Shown here: one piece after another, positions 63,385 to 64,000 of the stretch
Numbering within the stretch: the stretch's first letter is position 1
Layout: each line of letters starts with the position of its first letter
Origin: Lumbricus rubellus
Taxonomy: Eukaryota > Annelida > Clitellata > Crassiclitellata > Lumbricidae
DNA: 64,000 nt
NCBI GenBank assembly: GCA_945859605.1
Contig: OX243812.1
Coordinates: 47,465,752-47,529,751 of the forward strand
Direction of reading: 5' to 3'
Made by a program: the position numbers and the translations under genes
Notes under the pieces: generated by a model
Told to the model about the DNA's origin: nothing
Seen by the model: only the letters and a program-made list of their open reading frames with translations
Databases searched by the model: none

Positions 63385-64000
63385 TACACATAGCCTACAT
63401 GTACATACGTGTTCCGGGTTATACACACGTGTGTTTGTGCGTGTGTGTGTGGGTGTTTGCGCTTTCTATTTCTTTCTAGTCCTCTTGTAACTTCCTTCGC
63501 CCCATCGGCCTCTCAGTCTTCCCTCTCTCCCGCAATCTCCTTCCCACCTTCACCCGACGCGCAATTCGAAACCGTTGACAAACGTTCAGCCAACAGACGC
63601 TGATCCAATTACATGGGACGAGTAAACGATGACCAGTTGAACGAAGGCACTCGTAGGGGTGGGGGGAGGCGGCAGGAATGAGAAAAGGAGGCGAGGAGCT
63701 GGGTATACCAGTTCCCCTCAGACCTTCCCTTACCATCCTACCGTCTCCAACATCAGCATTCAAACGGCTAAAGGCCACTGCTGGCGACTCGGCGCCAGAA
63801 AACCGGGTTTGCGTCTCGCGTTTGTCTTTCAGCCAGAAATGGATTCCTTTGTAATGGTGTATGTGCGTGAAACCCGATGCGCCACCTAAGCAGTGAGACC
63901 ACAGCTGCAGGGCGTCTACGATTGCCCATGGTCACATTGAGCCACGATAGGGGAGGAATTTCGGGGAAATTTGTTGATACTGGTCAAAAAGGTTATTATA
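63385..64000. other. No gene recognised
   Basis: A GTGTGT tract is at about 63430-63455. Frames of 64-100 codons on both strands show no domain. Nothing else is recognisable. Confidence 0.4.

Overview
This window is animal genomic DNA. It has spliced exons of an ion-channel family gene with GT-AG and one GC-AG introns, a splice acceptor directly before a type II membrane glycosyltransferase, several transposon classes typical of animals, and the frequent TAGGCCTA-like words common in marine invertebrates. I tentatively favour a marine deuterostome, but nothing here fixes the species.

Layout. 1-3.4 kb: a coiled-coil Gag-like ORF (minus strand) with a possible LTR upstream, then simple repeats. 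3.4-12.4 kb: an old Tc1/mariner-type element cut in two by a very young Ty3/Gypsy retrotransposon whose two 1061-bp LTRs look identical. 12.4-20.3 kb: LINE and SINE scraps and a 4.46-kb Mutator-like element (14391-18852) with a 9-bp target duplication, termini made of tandem 15-mers, a broken FLYWCH/MULE transposase and a Penelope-like reverse-transcriptase relic inside. 20.4-21.5 kb: an intact GT15 (KRE2/MNT1-type) mannosyltransferase coding exon, followed by a hAT-type MITE.

23.1-40.4 kb: a Polinton/Maverick virus-like element, the centrepiece. Twelve genes lie head to tail on the minus strand, most with gaps of 16-66 bp: packaging ATPase, penton-like protein, a G-rich minor protein, a dUTPase-like protein, a coiled-coil protein, a small amphipathic protein, the double jelly-roll major capsid protein, a SAP-domain protein, protein-primed PolB, an adenain-like protease and two paralogous fibre proteins. 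On the plus strand lie a DUF5679-phospholipase A2 gene and the integrase. Most capsid, protease and fibre genes are open. PolB, ATPase, integrase, the PLA2 gene and two minor-protein genes are broken by stops, frameshifts, a TA-flanked 988-bp insertion and a 979-bp solo LTR. Extra Polinton-like fragments lie at 23.1-24.5 kb.

43.7-55.2 kb: nine exons of a TRPM-family channel gene on the minus strand, covering parts of the N-terminal TRPM homology region. One exon has a 1-nt frameshift, some middle exons are not seen, and no transmembrane part was found. Its introns hold a mariner copy, a piggyBac-like element, a hAT-like element and SINEs. 55.6-58.8 kb is an 85-bp satellite running into a 200-N assembly gap. 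59.0-63.4 kb is a three-level nest: a TA-flanked element holding a MULE-like element (9-bp TSD), which holds a hAT-like element (8-bp TSD). The last 600 bp show nothing recognisable.
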